From positions 124,001 to 188,000 of the forward strand of contig NZ_VCMZ01000001.1 of NCBI RefSeq assembly GCF_006352475.1: a stretch of 64,000 bases of DNA, in the 5' to 3' direction. The number at the start of each line of letters is the position of its first letter. Positions within the stretch are counted from its first letter, which is position 1. Source of the stretch: Acinetobacter pullicarnis (GTDB lineage: Bacteria > Pseudomonadota > Gammaproteobacteria > Pseudomonadales > Moraxellaceae). Below are positions 10,041-18,945 of the stretch, piece by piece. The position numbers and the translations under genes are program-made. The notes beneath the pieces were generated by a model. The model did no database searches. It saw only the letters and a program-made list of their open reading frames with translations, and had not been told where the DNA came from.

Positions 10041-11396
10041 CTAAGCGATAAGTTTTTTAAAAACAAGGGAGTTGCGTTGGAAGTTATACAAGGCTTGTCT
10101 GGCTTGAGGGAGTTCATCCACATGCGCTGGATGAAAGCCATGTTCGATAAACCAGTGTGCAGTACGGGTGGTGAGGACAAACAGTTGTTGAATGCCTTGT
10201 TGTCGTGCTTTGCTTTCTAAAAACTGTAAGATTTGACTACCACGATTGGATTTACGATAGGTTGGATGAACGGCAACACAGGCGATCTCAGCAGATTTAA
10301 TGTGTTGATGATCTGATGGGAAGGGATAGAGCGCGGCACAAGCTAAAATCATACCGTCACGTTCAATCACTGCAAATTGTTCTATTTCACTTTCTAATCG
10401 TTCACGTGAGCGATAAACCAAAATACCTTCTTCTTCAAGCGGTCGCAGTAGGTTGATCAGTCCAACAACATCCTGAATATTGGCCATGCGTACTTCTTCG
10501 TAGTGCGCATCGGTGATCATGGTTCCAATCCCATCACGTGTGAACAATTCTTCAAGCAATGCACCATCATAAGCATAGGATAGTAAATGGACACGGTTCA
10601 CCCCTTTTAATGAGGCAGCTTTTGCATTTTGTAAATATAGGGCGATTTCAGGATTGGAATCTTGATACTTATTGATCTGTAAATCGAGTTTATGTGGTGA
10701 AATCTCACGTTGTAAATGACCAAACTCATCGAGCAGGCCTTGCTGATTACCGAGGAAAATTAATTTGTCTGCTACTAAGTCAATAGCAACTTTGGTCGCG
10801 ACTTCCTCTGCCAACAGATTAAAGACTTCACCTGTTGTGGAATAACCTGTTGGGCCTAAGAGCACAATATTATGATTATCTAAATGTTTATGAATGGCTT
10901 CGGTATCTAAGCTACGCATTTCGCCAGTGAGTTGGAAATCTATACCATCCCGAATACCAAAAGGTTTTGCTGTGACAAAGTTACCAGAAACCACTTCGAT
11001 TCGCGCACCAAACATCGGTGAGTTGGCCAACCCCATTGACAGTAAGGCTTCGATTTGCAGGCGAATTGATCCAACTGCATTCATGATACAGCTGAGGGAT
11101 TCACGGGTGGTGATACGATGCCCCAGATGAAAAGGCGTTTGAATATTTTTTTCAGCCAAGTTGGCATTAATTTGTGGACGTGCGCCATATACCAAAATTA
11201 ATCGAATGCCCAAAGAATGTAATAAGGCAATATCATGAATAATGTGCTGAAAATTTTGGTGTTGTACGGCTTCGCCACCAAACATGAGCACAAAAGTCTT
11301 GTGACGATGAGTATTGATATAGGGCGCAGAATGGCGAAACCAATGCACATATTGCTGGGTATTGCTGTGTAAGGGCGCGATTACATCTGTTTGCAT
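10041..11396 (-). CDS. argA: Amino-acid N-acetyltransferase (N-acetylglutamate synthase)
   Basis: First enzyme of arginine biosynthesis: acetyl-CoA plus glutamate gives N-acetylglutamate. The 451 residues have the classical ArgA layout. An N-terminal amino-acid-kinase-like domain (about 20-290) with KTFVLMFGGEAVQH and LILVYGARPQI carries the arginine feedback site. A C-terminal GNAT domain (about 305-450) has HPTYRKSNRGSQILQFLESK as the acetyl-CoA loop. The ATG at 11396 starts a run of conserved sequence. It is a single gene with a likely terminator directly after it. Confidence 0.96.
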   Translation of the reverse strand: MQTDVIAPLHSNTQQYVHWFRHSAPYINTHRHKTFVLMFGGEAVQHQNFQHIIHDIALLHSLGIRLILVYGARPQINANLAEKNIQTPFHLGHRITTRESLSCIMNAVGSIRLQIEALLSMGLANSPMFGARIEVVSGNFVTAKPFGIRDGIDFQLTGEMRSLDTEAIHKHLDNHNIVLLGPTGYSTTGEVFNLLAEEVATKVAIDLVADKLIFLGNQQGLLDEFGHLQREISPHKLDLQINKYQDSNPEIALYLQNAKAASLKGVNRVHLLSYAYDGALLEELFTRDGIGTMITDAHYEEVRMANIQDVVGLINLLRPLEEEGILVYRSRERLESEIEQFAVIERDGMILACAALYPFPSDHQHIKSAEIACVAVHPTYRKSNRGSQILQFLESKARQQGIQQLFVLTTRTAHWFIEHGFHPAHVDELPQARQALYNFQRNSLVFKKLIA

Positions 11397-11469
11397 ATCA
11401 ATTCAACGCTAAAACTTTAGTGACTAGGTGATTCTAAACAAAAATAAGTTTTAGGCATACCTAGAAATG

Positions 11470-11493
11470 AAAAAGCCCAAAGCGGGTTTGAGC
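11470..11493 (-). terminator. Rho-independent terminator after the first RcnB-like gene
   Basis: On the minus strand the hairpin gctcaaa-cccgc-tttgggc (one G-U pair) is followed directly by five T residues. It lies 30 bases after the stop of the gene ending at 11523. Confidence 0.8.
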
Positions 11494-11522
11494 TAAATCT
11501 AAATGGTTCATCCCGATTTTCA

Positions 11523-11873
11523 TTAACCCAGAATACGAACAATGCGGTTATTTTTATTATTGACCAAGACATAATCGCCATTAATTTTATACCATTGTTG
11601 ATTGCGACCTGGGTTTGGTAATTTGCGTGATTGACGCTTATCGACGGTATAACGTGAGGAGTGATAGTTGCTTGGAAGGTATTGTCCTGCGCGCCACTGA
11701 CGACTTGGATTGATCTGTTGATGACGTGAAGACTGACTCTGATTCCAATGGGTTTGGTGATGACCGTAGTTGTGGTTATCATGATGCTGGTTTTGATAGG
11801 AAGGTGCCGCCATTGCTGTGGTTGCACCGATTGAACCCGCACAGAGTACGAGCGCAGTCATTAGTTTTTTCAT
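11523..11873 (-). CDS. RcnB-like periplasmic protein, histidine-rich
   Basis: A 116-residue exported protein. Residues 1-23 form a Sec signal peptide ending AMA-AP. A His/Gln/Asn-rich linker follows (about residues 26-52, many HH and HNY pairs), then the RcnB-type C-terminal module: WRAGQYLPSNYHSSRYTVD and LPNPGRNQQWYKINGDYVLV. RcnB in E. coli is a periplasmic protein linked to nickel/cobalt homeostasis. The histidines would suit metal binding, but no efflux pump is adjacent, so function is inferred only. It is paralogous to the next gene upstream (12039-12413); both end with a near-identical QQWYKIN block. Confidence 0.8.
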   Translation of the reverse strand: MKKLMTALVLCAGSIGATTAMAAPSYQNQHHDNHNYGHHQTHWNQSQSSRHQQINPSRQWRAGQYLPSNYHSSRYTVDKRQSRKLPNPGRNQQWYKINGDYVLVNNKNNRIVRILG

Positions 11874-12038
11874 TGGTTTAACTCCATGTGGACAGCATTT
11901 TGATTTGATAAGATCAAATTAACTGAACTTTAGAGATAAAACGTGGACTTCAGTTTTTCCAATTGTGAATTTTGTGGATTTTTAATGAAGCATTTAAATG
12001 AAGTATGCGATTATTAATTTATTTAAAAACATTAAATT

Positions 12039-12413
12039 TTATAAACCCATAATTTGAATAATACTATTATCTTCTGAGTCCACTAAAATATAGTCATTAT
12101 TAATTTTATACCATTGCTGGTTACGTGAAGGTTTTGGAAGATTATTTTCGCGGAAATCTACTTTATAACCATCACCACGATAATGTTGCGGCATGACATA
12201 GCCTGCTTGCCATTTATGTTGTTGTAGGCGGCGAACACCACGTTCTTCACGTTCACGGCGTCTTTCTTCCATCATATAACCATCAGATGCACCATCACGA
12301 TGCGCCTGTCTAGAATGACCAGACCCGTTGGAATCACGCGGATTTGCATTCACAATCTGGCTTATTATCATGAGGTTGAAGATAATTGCGGACATAGCCA
12401 AAAATTTATTCAT
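12039..12413 (-). CDS. RcnB-like periplasmic protein
   Basis: A 124-residue protein with an N-terminal signal peptide (MNKFLAMSAIIFNLMIIS, cleavage near VNA-NP), a charged Arg/Glu-rich middle (EERRREREERGVRRLQQ) and the C-terminal RcnB module WQAGYVMPQHYRGDGYKVD and LPKPSRNQQWYKINNDYILV. The start is the ATG at 12413 because a perfect AAGGAGGA ribosome binding site precedes it; a longer frame to 12449 would put that site inside the gene. It lacks the His-rich linker of its neighbour and replaces it with a charged helix-forming stretch, so the two paralogues have diverged in the linker. Confidence 0.8.
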   Translation of the reverse strand: MNKFLAMSAIIFNLMIISQIVNANPRDSNGSGHSRQAHRDGASDGYMMEERRREREERGVRRLQQHKWQAGYVMPQHYRGDGYKVDFRENNLPKPSRNQQWYKINNDYILVDSEDNSIIQIMGL

Positions 12414-12680
12414 GCTGAATCCTCCTTCAAAAAAAACTTTGTTTTTCACGGTTATAATGTACTGTTAAAATGCAGAGAAACTGTGAAGGTCAAATAGGAA
12501 ATTAATTAAAATTGCAGACTTTAGAGTCATATGCTCTTTTGTTAAAAAGTATAAACAATCATATTTTACATCGTTCGAAAGTATATTAAATTTTATTTAT
12601 AAAAAAAAGAATTGACAGTTTAAATAGCACACGTGATTTTACAAATGAATGTCATACATAATGCATCGGCGTATTGTGCA
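12414..12680. other. AT-rich intergenic region
   Basis: About 270 bases between the RcnB-like gene and the hairpin after the SDR gene. It should contain the leftward RcnB-like promoter. No further coding sequence is supported. Confidence 0.5.
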
Positions 12681-12710
12681 TGCCAAAGCATATGATCACA
12701 TGCTTTGGCA
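12681..12710. terminator. Strong hairpin after the SDR gene
   Basis: The arms tgccaaagcat (12681-12691) and atgctttggca (12700-12710) are perfectly complementary over 11 bases with an 8-base loop. It sits 9 bases after the SDR stop. No T-run follows on either strand, so it may protect the 3' end of the transcript rather than terminate by itself. Confidence 0.5.
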
Positions 12711-12719
12711 AAGTGCTAC

Positions 12720-13466
12720 CTAGTCTTGAGCATCAATACTTTCACCGCTCAGATGCTGACTGTCTTCCCCCATTAAATAGAGATAGGCAGGCATAATCAG
12801 TTCGGGTGTTGGTAGGGTTTTAGGATCTTCATGTGGATACGCTTTTGCACGCATTGCAGTGCGGGTTCCACCTGGATTAATGCAATTGAAACGAATATTC
12901 GGCTCTGTATTTTCTGCGGCAAACAAAGTACTCACCGCTTCAATTGCAATTTTGGCAACCGAATAAGCACCCCATGTTGCACGTGCTTCACGACCGACAC
13001 CTGAACTGGTAAACACCACTGAAGCTTGCTCAGATTTTCGCAGTAAGGGTAATAAAGCCTGAGTTAAAACAAAAGGCGCACGCAAATTGACAGCCATGAC
13101 ATCATCCCAAGTTTCAACAGGGTAATCCATCAACGCTGTGCGCTCACCCAAAATACCCGCATTATGCAAAATACCATCGAGACGGCCAAACTGTTGTTCT
13201 AACGTATTTAATAACAGTTCATACTCACGTGGAGAGGCTGTTGAAAGCTGTAACGGAAGAATCGCAGGTTGCGGTGCACCAAGACTTTCAATTTCGTCAT
13301 AGATCACTTCAAGCTTATTTAAAGCACGACCATGTAGGACCACTGTTGCGCCATGTAGCGCATAACTGATGGCTGCAGCACGACCAATGCCATCCCCAGC
13401 ACCGGTAATAAGAATAATTTTATCTTTAAGCAAGTCTGGGCGAGGTTGATATTCTGAAAACTTCAT
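12720..13466 (-). CDS. YciK-like short-chain dehydrogenase/reductase
   Basis: A 248-residue NAD(P)-dependent oxidoreductase. Seen: the Rossmann motif TGAGDGIGRAAAISYA (residues 21-36), HNAGILGE, and the active-site YSVAK preceded by a catalytic serine in FTSSGVG. Length and the opening KDKIILITGAGDGIGRA match the YciK group, whose substrate is not established. On the minus strand it follows ubiG and gph with a 58-base gap, and is probably the end of that operon. An SD-like GGAG lies upstream of the ATG at 13466. Confidence 0.85.
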   Translation of the reverse strand: MKFSEYQPRPDLLKDKIILITGAGDGIGRAAAISYALHGATVVLHGRALNKLEVIYDEIESLGAPQPAILPLQLSTASPREYELLLNTLEQQFGRLDGILHNAGILGERTALMDYPVETWDDVMAVNLRAPFVLTQALLPLLRKSEQASVVFTSSGVGREARATWGAYSVAKIAIEAVSTLFAAENTEPNIRFNCINPGGTRTAMRAKAYPHEDPKTLPTPELIMPAYLYLMGEDSQHLSGESIDAQD

Positions 13467-13524
13467 TGCACGCTCCGAAAATATAAGATGGGGTCGATAT
13501 GATCGCTAATATAACTTTTATAAT

Positions 13525-14199
13525 TTAATTTAGCCGTAATTGCTGCTGAATTTGATCGTGTAATTCGGTCACATTGGCAACAATACAGTCCGCCTGCCAA
13601 GCATTTAAATCATCTTTATATTGCATAGGTAAATAGCCATAAGCAGCTAAAATCGTATACATACCAGCATTTCTTCCCGCATCAATATCACGTGGATGAT
13701 CACCAACATAAATAATCTCTGATGGCGCGATGTCGATTTTATTTGCGGCAAGATACATCGGCTCAGGATCAGGCTTGGTCTGCTTAACATCTTCGGGGCA
13801 AACCAAAACCGCACAACGTTGCTCGAGAGCCAAGGCTTTAAGGAGTGCTTCGCTGAGCCAGCGTGGTTTATTGGTCACAATTCCCCAAGGAATTTGATTC
13901 GCTTCGAGTTGTTCTAACAAAGCGGGCATATCTGCAAATAAATCAGTATCTACTGCAATTTCTGCTGCATATAAATCTAAAAAACGCTGACGATGCTGCA
14001 AAAAAACAGGATCTTGGCTATCGAGTTCAGGATAAACCAGTTGTACCATTGCTCTGGCACCTTCGGAAACTTGTGTCCGGATAAGGTCCGCTGCAACGAT
14101 TTCACGACCCGCTGTTCGGCACATGTTTTGAATAATACGAACAAAATCGGCTGCAGTATCAATCAAGGTCCCATCGAGATCAAATAATACGGCTTTCAT
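13525..14199 (-). CDS. gph: HAD-family phosphoglycolate phosphatase
   Basis: Dephosphorylates 2-phosphoglycolate formed mainly during repair of 3'-phosphoglycolate DNA ends. The 224 residues show HAD motif I ([10 protein letters not shown], residues 6-15), motif II around IVTNKP, the motif III lysine in the KQTKPDPEP region and motif IV as [16 protein letters not shown]. The start overlaps the ubiG stop by four bases (ATGA). The ubiG-gph pairing is common in gammaproteobacteria and supports the assignment; within the HAD family the exact substrate is always less certain. Confidence 0.88.
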   Translation of the reverse strand: MKAVLFDLDGTLIDTAADFVRIIQNMCRTAGREIVAADLIRTQVSEGARAMVQLVYPELDSQDPVFLQHRQRFLDLYAAEIAVDTDLFADMPALLEQLEANQIPWGIVTNKPRWLSEALLKALALEQRCAVLVCPEDVKQTKPDPEPMYLAANKIDIAPSEIIYVGDHPRDIDAGRNAGMYTILAAYGYLPMQYKDDLNAWQADCIVANVTELHDQIQQQLRLN

Positions 14200-14912
14200 G
14201 CAGTTTCTTCTTTTAGGGTATAGACCATATAGTTCACGTCAACATTTGGTGCAAGCCAATAATGTTTAGTCAGCGGATTATAATGTAAACCGGTCATATT
14301 TTTTAGGCTCAGCCCTGCTTGACGAATATCATGTGCAAGCTCTGAAGGCTTGATAAATTTATGATAGTCGTGGGTGCCTTTTTTAAGTAAACGTAAAACA
14401 TATTCTGCGCCAATAATCGCAAACAAATAGGCCTTTGGATTGCGATTGATGGTGGAGAAAAACACATGGCCACCTGGCTTAACCAATTTTTGACAGGCTT
14501 GAATAATTGAGGCTGGATCGGGAACATGCTCAAGCATTTCCATACATGTGACGATGTCATATTGGCCAGCCTGTTCTTCAGCGAGTTGTTCAACTGGAAT
14601 TTGGCGGTATTCGATGTTGCTGACATTTTCATTTTCTGCATGCAAGCGCGCTACATTTAAAGGTGCTGCGCCCATATCAATGCCCAGTACCTCAGCGCCT
14701 CGGCGGGCCATACTTTCAGCCAAAATACCGCCACCACAACCAACATCAAGTATCTTTTTACCGCTAACACCGCCTGCATGCTCATCAATCCAATTTAGCC
14801 TAAGTGGATTGATTTGATGAAGAGGTCTGAACTCAGAATGCTGATCCCACCATAAAGCGGCAAGTGCTTCAAATTTTGCAATTTCTTGTGGGTCGACATT
14901 GAGTTGCGACAT
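14196..14912 (-). CDS. ubiG: Ubiquinone biosynthesis O-methyltransferase
   Basis: Carries out the two SAM-dependent O-methylations of ubiquinone biosynthesis. Seen: [20 protein letters not shown] at the N-terminus, the SAM-binding motif [29 protein letters not shown] and [13 protein letters not shown], all characteristic of UbiG. I choose the ATG at 14912 (238 residues) because an AGAGGTG ribosome binding site lies just upstream; an in-frame GTG at 14921 falls inside that site. It is the first gene of the leftward group ubiG-gph-SDR. Confidence 0.96.
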   Translation of the reverse strand: MSQLNVDPQEIAKFEALAALWWDQHSEFRPLHQINPLRLNWIDEHAGGVSGKKILDVGCGGGILAESMARRGAEVLGIDMGAAPLNVARLHAENENVSNIEYRQIPVEQLAEEQAGQYDIVTCMEMLEHVPDPASIIQACQKLVKPGGHVFFSTINRNPKAYLFAIIGAEYVLRLLKKGTHDYHKFIKPSELAHDIRQAGLSLKNMTGLHYNPLTKHYWLAPNVDVNYMVYTLKEETA

Positions 14913-15088
14913 GCGAGTCACCTCTGGATAAAATATTTGGTATCAAAAAAATTATTTACGCCACGCTAGTGTAGCGCTTATTCTAAAAAAAGCGATCAAT
15001 CCTGAAAAAAGTTCACATAAGAAAAACGATTTTCCTATATTTTTTTTATAGTTAGTGAATAAGATAGACGAGATAACTCCTGAGGATA

Positions 15089-15715
15089 ATGAAGTTGATG
15101 AAAAAATTTATTTTAGGCGGAATGACTGCCATTGCCTTGGCATGTTCAATGCAAGTGATGGCAGCCGATTTTGTTGCTGGCAAAGATTATACGGTTGTGC
15201 AAAATCCTGGAAAAGTAGAGGTTCCTGGGAAAATCGAAGTACGTGAGTTTTTTTGGTATGGTTGTGGGCATTGCTATAGTCTTGAACCGTACATGCAAAC
15301 ATGGTTAAAAACCCTACCCAAAGATGTGAGCTTCATCCGTACACCTGCTGCTATGAATAAAACTTGGGAGCAAGGTGCGCGCGGTTATTATGTATCTGAG
15401 GCTTTGGGTATTCGTAAAAAAGCACACGTTGTTTTATTTGAAGAAATCCATAAAAACAATAAACCAATTTTTGATCAAGCTGCTCAAGCCAAGTTCTATA
15501 GTCGTTATGGGGTCTCAGAACAGAAATTTAATACCATGTTCAACTCTTTCCCTATCAGCGCCAAAGTGGCTGAATCGAATAAACTGGCACAGCAATATCA
15601 GTTGACAGGCGTACCTGCTGTTGTGGTAAATGGTAAATATGTTGTACAAGGCGATGCAGGAAAAGTGCCACAAGTGATTAATTTCTTAATTGAAAAAGAA
15701 CGCAAAGGGAATTAA
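15089..15715 (+). CDS. dsbA: Periplasmic thiol:disulfide oxidoreductase DsbA
   Basis: Introduces disulfide bonds into exported proteins. The 208-residue precursor has a signal peptide ending VMA-AD near residue 26, the thioredoxin-like active site C59-G-H-C62 in FFWYGCGHCYSLEP, and the cis-proline loop TGVPAVVVNGKYVV. Two ATGs compete, 15089 and 15098; the GAGG upstream is three bases from the first and twelve from the second, so the start is uncertain by three residues and the mature protein is unaffected. The gene stands alone and ends in a clear terminator. Confidence 0.96.
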   Translation: MKLMKKFILGGMTAIALACSMQVMAADFVAGKDYTVVQNPGKVEVPGKIEVREFFWYGCGHCYSLEPYMQTWLKTLPKDVSFIRTPAAMNKTWEQGARGYYVSEALGIRKKAHVVLFEEIHKNNKPIFDQAAQAKFYSRYGVSEQKFNTMFNSFPISAKVAESNKLAQQYQLTGVPAVVVNGKYVVQGDAGKVPQVINFLIEKERKGN

Positions 15716-15733
15716 GAGCTTAAGGCTCACAAT

Positions 15734-15760
15734 AACCTGCTGCGGCAGGTTTTTGTTTTT
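15734..15760 (+). terminator. Rho-independent terminator of dsbA
   Basis: Stem aacctgc/gcaggtt around a 4-base tgcg loop, followed by tttgttttt, 18 bases after the dsbA stop. Confidence 0.9.
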
Positions 15761-15774
15761 GGGGATTCTAATCT

Positions 15775-16422
15775 TTAAGTTTTAGGTCGTTCCCAGTTTG
15801 AAATGCCGCGGAAAATCAGTTGTACTTGCGTGATGGTTTGGCTACGCAGCAGATCCTTGACTGTTTCGAATTCAGGCTGTGAAGCTTGGCTTTGTAAGTT
15901 AATCCAGGACATTGCCCACGTAAAAGAGAGATTAATCAGAATATTGGCCAGCACTTTAAAATCATTTGCATCTTTAAAGTGCTGAGTACTTTCAAGTCTT
16001 GATAAGTCTTGGCTAAGATCTTGATTGAGAAAATCAATTTCACGAGCAATCGCTTGACGTAATACTTCTGCACCACCCCAACGTTCTGAAATCATGAAAA
16101 TCCAAACATCTGGATGTTGTTCAACCGCATTAAAAAATAAATCGATACAGGTTGGGATTTTGCTTTCAGGATTATCCTGAAAAGTACGTGCCAATTGATA
16201 CAGAATGGTTTTTAAGTGTAATGCAACTTGATCGACTAGCTCTTTGCCCAATGCATCCATGTCTTGAAAATGACGATAAAAGGCAGTTGGTACCAGACCG
16301 ACTTCGCGAGCGACTTCTCTTAAGCTAACGCTAGAAAATGAACGTCCAGATGAACTTAAACTTAAAGCAGCATCCAATAAGGCTTGGCGACTTTGCTGTT
16401 TACGTTCTTCACGAATTGACAT
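15775..16422 (-). CDS. desT: TetR-type repressor of unsaturated fatty acid synthesis, DesT/FabR-like
   Basis: A 215-residue regulator. The N-terminal helix-turn-helix (QALLDAALSLSSSGRSFSSV, then SLREVAREVGLVPTAFYRHF) closely resembles E. coli FabR and Pseudomonas aeruginosa DesT. DesT senses the saturated/unsaturated acyl-CoA balance and represses desCB. Here the gene is divergent from a reductase and a desaturase in exactly that arrangement. Two 18-base palindromes in the 155-base gap (16492-16509, 16529-16546) are likely its operators, and they lie so as to block the rightward promoter. Family and role are well supported by sequence plus context; ligand response is inferred from homologues. 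Confidence 0.88.
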   Translation of the reverse strand: MSIREERKQQSRQALLDAALSLSSSGRSFSSVSLREVAREVGLVPTAFYRHFQDMDALGKELVDQVALHLKTILYQLARTFQDNPESKIPTCIDLFFNAVEQHPDVWIFMISERWGGAEVLRQAIAREIDFLNQDLSQDLSRLESTQHFKDANDFKVLANILINLSFTWAMSWINLQSQASQPEFETVKDLLRSQTITQVQLIFRGISNWERPKT

Positions 16423-16491
16423 TCTTTAACCTAACCTAAATAAATTGCCAAGAGTCTATCAAATAATCACAAAAATTAAACGATGAATATC

Positions 16492-16509
16492 AGTGAACAC
16501 ATGTTGACT
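16492..16509. promoter_or_regulatory. Candidate DesT operator 1
   Basis: The 18-base inverted repeat agtgaacacatgttgact has matched half-sites AGTnAACA / TGTTnACT. It overlaps the -35 box of the desC promoter (TTGACT at 16504-16509). Its layout resembles FabR/DesT sites as I remember them. Confidence 0.65.
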
Positions 16510-16531
16510 GAATAACAAAAATAAGTATAGT
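16504..16531 (+). promoter_or_regulatory. Sigma-70 promoter of desC-desB
   Basis: TTGACT (16504-16509), a 16-base spacer, then TATAGT (16526-16531). Transcription would begin near 16538, some 40 bases before the desC ATG. Both boxes are overlapped by the two palindromes, which suggests direct repression. Confidence 0.7.
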
Positions 16532-16546
16532 GTACGAGTGTTCACT
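16529..16546. promoter_or_regulatory. Candidate DesT operator 2
   Basis: The 18-base inverted repeat agtgtacgagtgttcact has half-sites AGTGnAC / GTnCACT. It overlaps the -10 box and the predicted start site of desC. Its centre is 37 bases from the centre of operator 1. Confidence 0.65.
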
Positions 16547-16577
16547 CAATAAATAGTTAGCATAAAGAGGAACCTTT

Positions 16578-17603
16578 ATGAGTTATAAACGATCTTATCA
16601 ACCACAGTGGATTCGTGAAGATTTTATTGATTTTATCGCTGAAAAAGTCAATCCAATTTGGGCGTGGAAAAAAGTCAAAGCACAGGTGATTCATATTGAA
16701 TGTATTGGTACTGACTTTTATCAAATACAACTTCGACCAAATTCCAATTTCAAATATCCTCAGTTTCAAGCGGGCCAAAGTCTTTTGGTTACGCTGACGA
16801 TCGAAGGTATTCGTAATCAACGCAGTTACTCTGTGCTTAAGTTGCTGAGTAATGGTGATTTAATCATTGCAGTGAAACAGCAGGGCCATGTATCGAAAGC
16901 ACTGACACAATTGCCGATTTCAGCTGTGGTGGAACTTTCACAGACACAAGGGGATTTTGTTTTAAATCATCGTGCGGATGCTATTTTACTGCTTGCCTCT
17001 GGCAGTGGTATTACGGCCATTTATGCGTTATTGCAGCAAGCTATGTTGTTGCACAACATTCAGAAAATTGATCTGATTTATTTTAGTCGCGATCAGGCCT
17101 TTGTTGAAGAATTAACCCAACTTGCTGAAGCTCATCAGCATTTTAATTTTTATCATTTTAATACTTCGAAGCAACGACAGCGTTTTAGTAAAGCACTTTT
17201 GACGCGATTGGTGCCAGACTTTGGGCAACGAGAAACTTATTTATGCGGTGCAAATCGTTTGATGGTTGCAGTGAATGATCTCTATCAGACCTTGGGCATT
17301 GCACAGCATTTGAAACAAGAGTTCTTTCAGCACATTTCAGATGAAAATGCGAGCCAACAACCGGTGTACTTTCAGCGGTCACAGCAAAATTTTGATGCCA
17401 GCTCAAATCTGCTTGAAAGTGCAGAACAAGCTGGTTTAAGACCAGCACATGGTTGCCGTATGGGTATTTGTAATAGCTGTAGTTGCACCAAAGTCAGTGG
17501 TTCAGTCAAAAATTTACTCACGGGTGAAATTAATCATGCTGATCAAACGCAAATTAAATTGTGTATTAGTCAAGCCATCAGCCCTGTGGTGATTAACCTT
17601 TAA
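16578..17603 (+). CDS. desC: Ferredoxin-type oxidoreductase, electron donor of the acyl desaturase
   Basis: Passes electrons from NAD(P)H through FAD and a 2Fe-2S centre to the desaturase encoded next. The 341 residues comprise an FAD-binding domain (RNQRSYSVL motif), an NAD-binding domain (LLLASGSGITAIYALLQQAM) and a C-terminal plant-type ferredoxin domain. Its cluster ligands are C293, C298, C301 and C329 (HGCRMGICNSCSCTK). Order and neighbours match P. aeruginosa desC. The ATG at 16578 has an AGAGG ribosome binding site seven bases away. It is first in the desC-desB operon. Confidence 0.9.
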   Translation: MSYKRSYQPQWIREDFIDFIAEKVNPIWAWKKVKAQVIHIECIGTDFYQIQLRPNSNFKYPQFQAGQSLLVTLTIEGIRNQRSYSVLKLLSNGDLIIAVKQQGHVSKALTQLPISAVVELSQTQGDFVLNHRADAILLLASGSGITAIYALLQQAMLLHNIQKIDLIYFSRDQAFVEELTQLAEAHQHFNFYHFNTSKQRQRFSKALLTRLVPDFGQRETYLCGANRLMVAVNDLYQTLGIAQHLKQEFFQHISDENASQQPVYFQRSQQNFDASSNLLESAEQAGLRPAHGCRMGICNSCSCTKVSGSVKNLLTGEINHADQTQIKLCISQAISPVVINL

Positions 17604-17642
17604 AGGTTTCAATAAAATCAATTGTATAGCTGGAGAAAAATA

Positions 17643-18785
17643 ATGAATATGCCGCTAGCGTTGAATCAGCAACATGTTGATAAGCACCTAAGCCAAGCGC
17701 AGATCATCGAATTTGGTCGCCGTGTTGACGAAATTCGCCTCGCATTGATGCAAAGCCTAGGTCAGCAAGATGCCACCTACATTTATAAAGTTCGTAACTT
17801 TGTACGTTATAGCGAAATCAGTTCACGTGCCATGTTGATGTTTGGCGGCTGGTTACCTCCTGTATGGTTGTTGGGAACTGGGCTGCTTGGATTGTCTAAA
17901 ATCGTGGAAAATATGGAACTTGGCCATAATGTGATGCATGGTCAATTTGATTGGCTCAATGATCCCAGTCTAAATGGCGCAAGCTATGATTGGGATACGA
18001 TGTCTACAGGCGATGATTGGAAATATACCCACAATTATATTCATCACACTTTTACCAATATTATTGGCAAAGACCATGATGTCGGTTATGGCTTATTGCG
18101 TGTTAGTCAGGCACAGCCCTGGGAACCACGCTTTATTTTTAATATTCCGATGGCACTGCAATTGATGGTTTTTTTCGAATGGTATGTTGGGGCACAAAAC
18201 CTCCATATCGAAGATGTAATTGCCTATAAAACCAAGACATGGAAGCAAGTGTGGCAAGATGCGGGCAAGCTTCGTCAGAAAATGGCGCGTCAGGTCGTCA
18301 AGGATTATGTGTTTTTTCCAATGATTGCAGGACCCAACGCTATGGCTGTTTTAAGTGGCAATGTGGTGGCCAATCTAATCCGAAATCTTTGGTCTTCTGC
18401 TGTGATTTTTAATGGCCATTTCACTGAAGATACAGAAACTTTTGAGTTAGATAATACTGAACATGAAACCCGTGCAGAATGGTATCTACGTCAGATTCGA
18501 GGTTCAAGCAATTTTACCGGAACTCAGTGGTTGCATATTTTAAGTGGTAATTTGAGTCATCAAATTGAGCATCATCTCTTTCCCGATATGCCAGCCAATC
18601 GTTATGCTGAAGTCGCACCCAAGATTCAAGCATTATGCCACGAATATGGGGTTCACTATAATCAAGCCAGTTTCTTAAAGCAGTCTGCAAGTGTCTGGAT
18701 ACGTTTGGCAAAATGTTCTGTACCGGCGACCACCGGTAATCGACTTGCCCAGTCTTGGCGTCAAGTCAAAGCGTTCTTTTCGTGA
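17643..18785 (+). CDS. desB: Acyl-CoA delta-9 type fatty acid desaturase
   Basis: Membrane di-iron enzyme that inserts a cis double bond into saturated acyl chains. The three histidine boxes are visible: HNVMH at residues 95-99, HNYIHH at 130-135 and SHQIEHH at 305-311. Hydrophobic segments around residues 63-85 and 175-190 fit the membrane fold. The start is the ATG at 17643 (380 residues) with TGGAG upstream; an in-frame TTG at 17622 would place that site inside the gene. It lies 39 bases after desC and is expected to share its promoter and DesT control. Confidence 0.92.
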   Translation: MNMPLALNQQHVDKHLSQAQIIEFGRRVDEIRLALMQSLGQQDATYIYKVRNFVRYSEISSRAMLMFGGWLPPVWLLGTGLLGLSKIVENMELGHNVMHGQFDWLNDPSLNGASYDWDTMSTGDDWKYTHNYIHHTFTNIIGKDHDVGYGLLRVSQAQPWEPRFIFNIPMALQLMVFFEWYVGAQNLHIEDVIAYKTKTWKQVWQDAGKLRQKMARQVVKDYVFFPMIAGPNAMAVLSGNVVANLIRNLWSSAVIFNGHFTEDTETFELDNTEHETRAEWYLRQIRGSSNFTGTQWLHILSGNLSHQIEHHLFPDMPANRYAEVAPKIQALCHEYGVHYNQASFLKQSASVWIRLAKCSVPATTGNRLAQSWRQVKAFFS

Positions 18786-18899
18786 GCGATGATTGGTTCG
18801 CACCGATCTTAAGAGGCAATTTAGTTTGACTAGATGAATGACAGCTAGAGATGTTTTTAGCCTTGAAGCTGTTTGTCATCAAATCTTTAAACCCGCTTC

Positions 18900-18908
18900 T
18901 GCTATACT
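18900..18908 (+). promoter_or_regulatory. Extended -10 promoter of rph
   Basis: TGCTATACT, an extended -10 element, lies 37 bases before the rph ATG. A TTGTCA at 18873-18878 is too far upstream to be a standard -35 partner. Confidence 0.5.
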
Positions 18909-18945
18909 GGTTCGCAATTAACTTGAGTCGTGATAAGGAAGATTT

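Noticed and set aside
9927..10220. 97-codon plus-strand reading frame
   Set aside because: Most of it is antisense to the conserved argA C-terminus and it crosses the argA terminator.
11417..11842. 141-codon minus-strand frame over the RcnB-like gene
   Set aside because: It is an out-of-frame shadow of the signal-peptide-bearing RcnB-like gene and crosses its terminator.
18833..18882. Imperfect inverted repeat after desB
   Set aside because: Two internal mismatches, a 20-base loop and no T-run; not convincing as a terminator.
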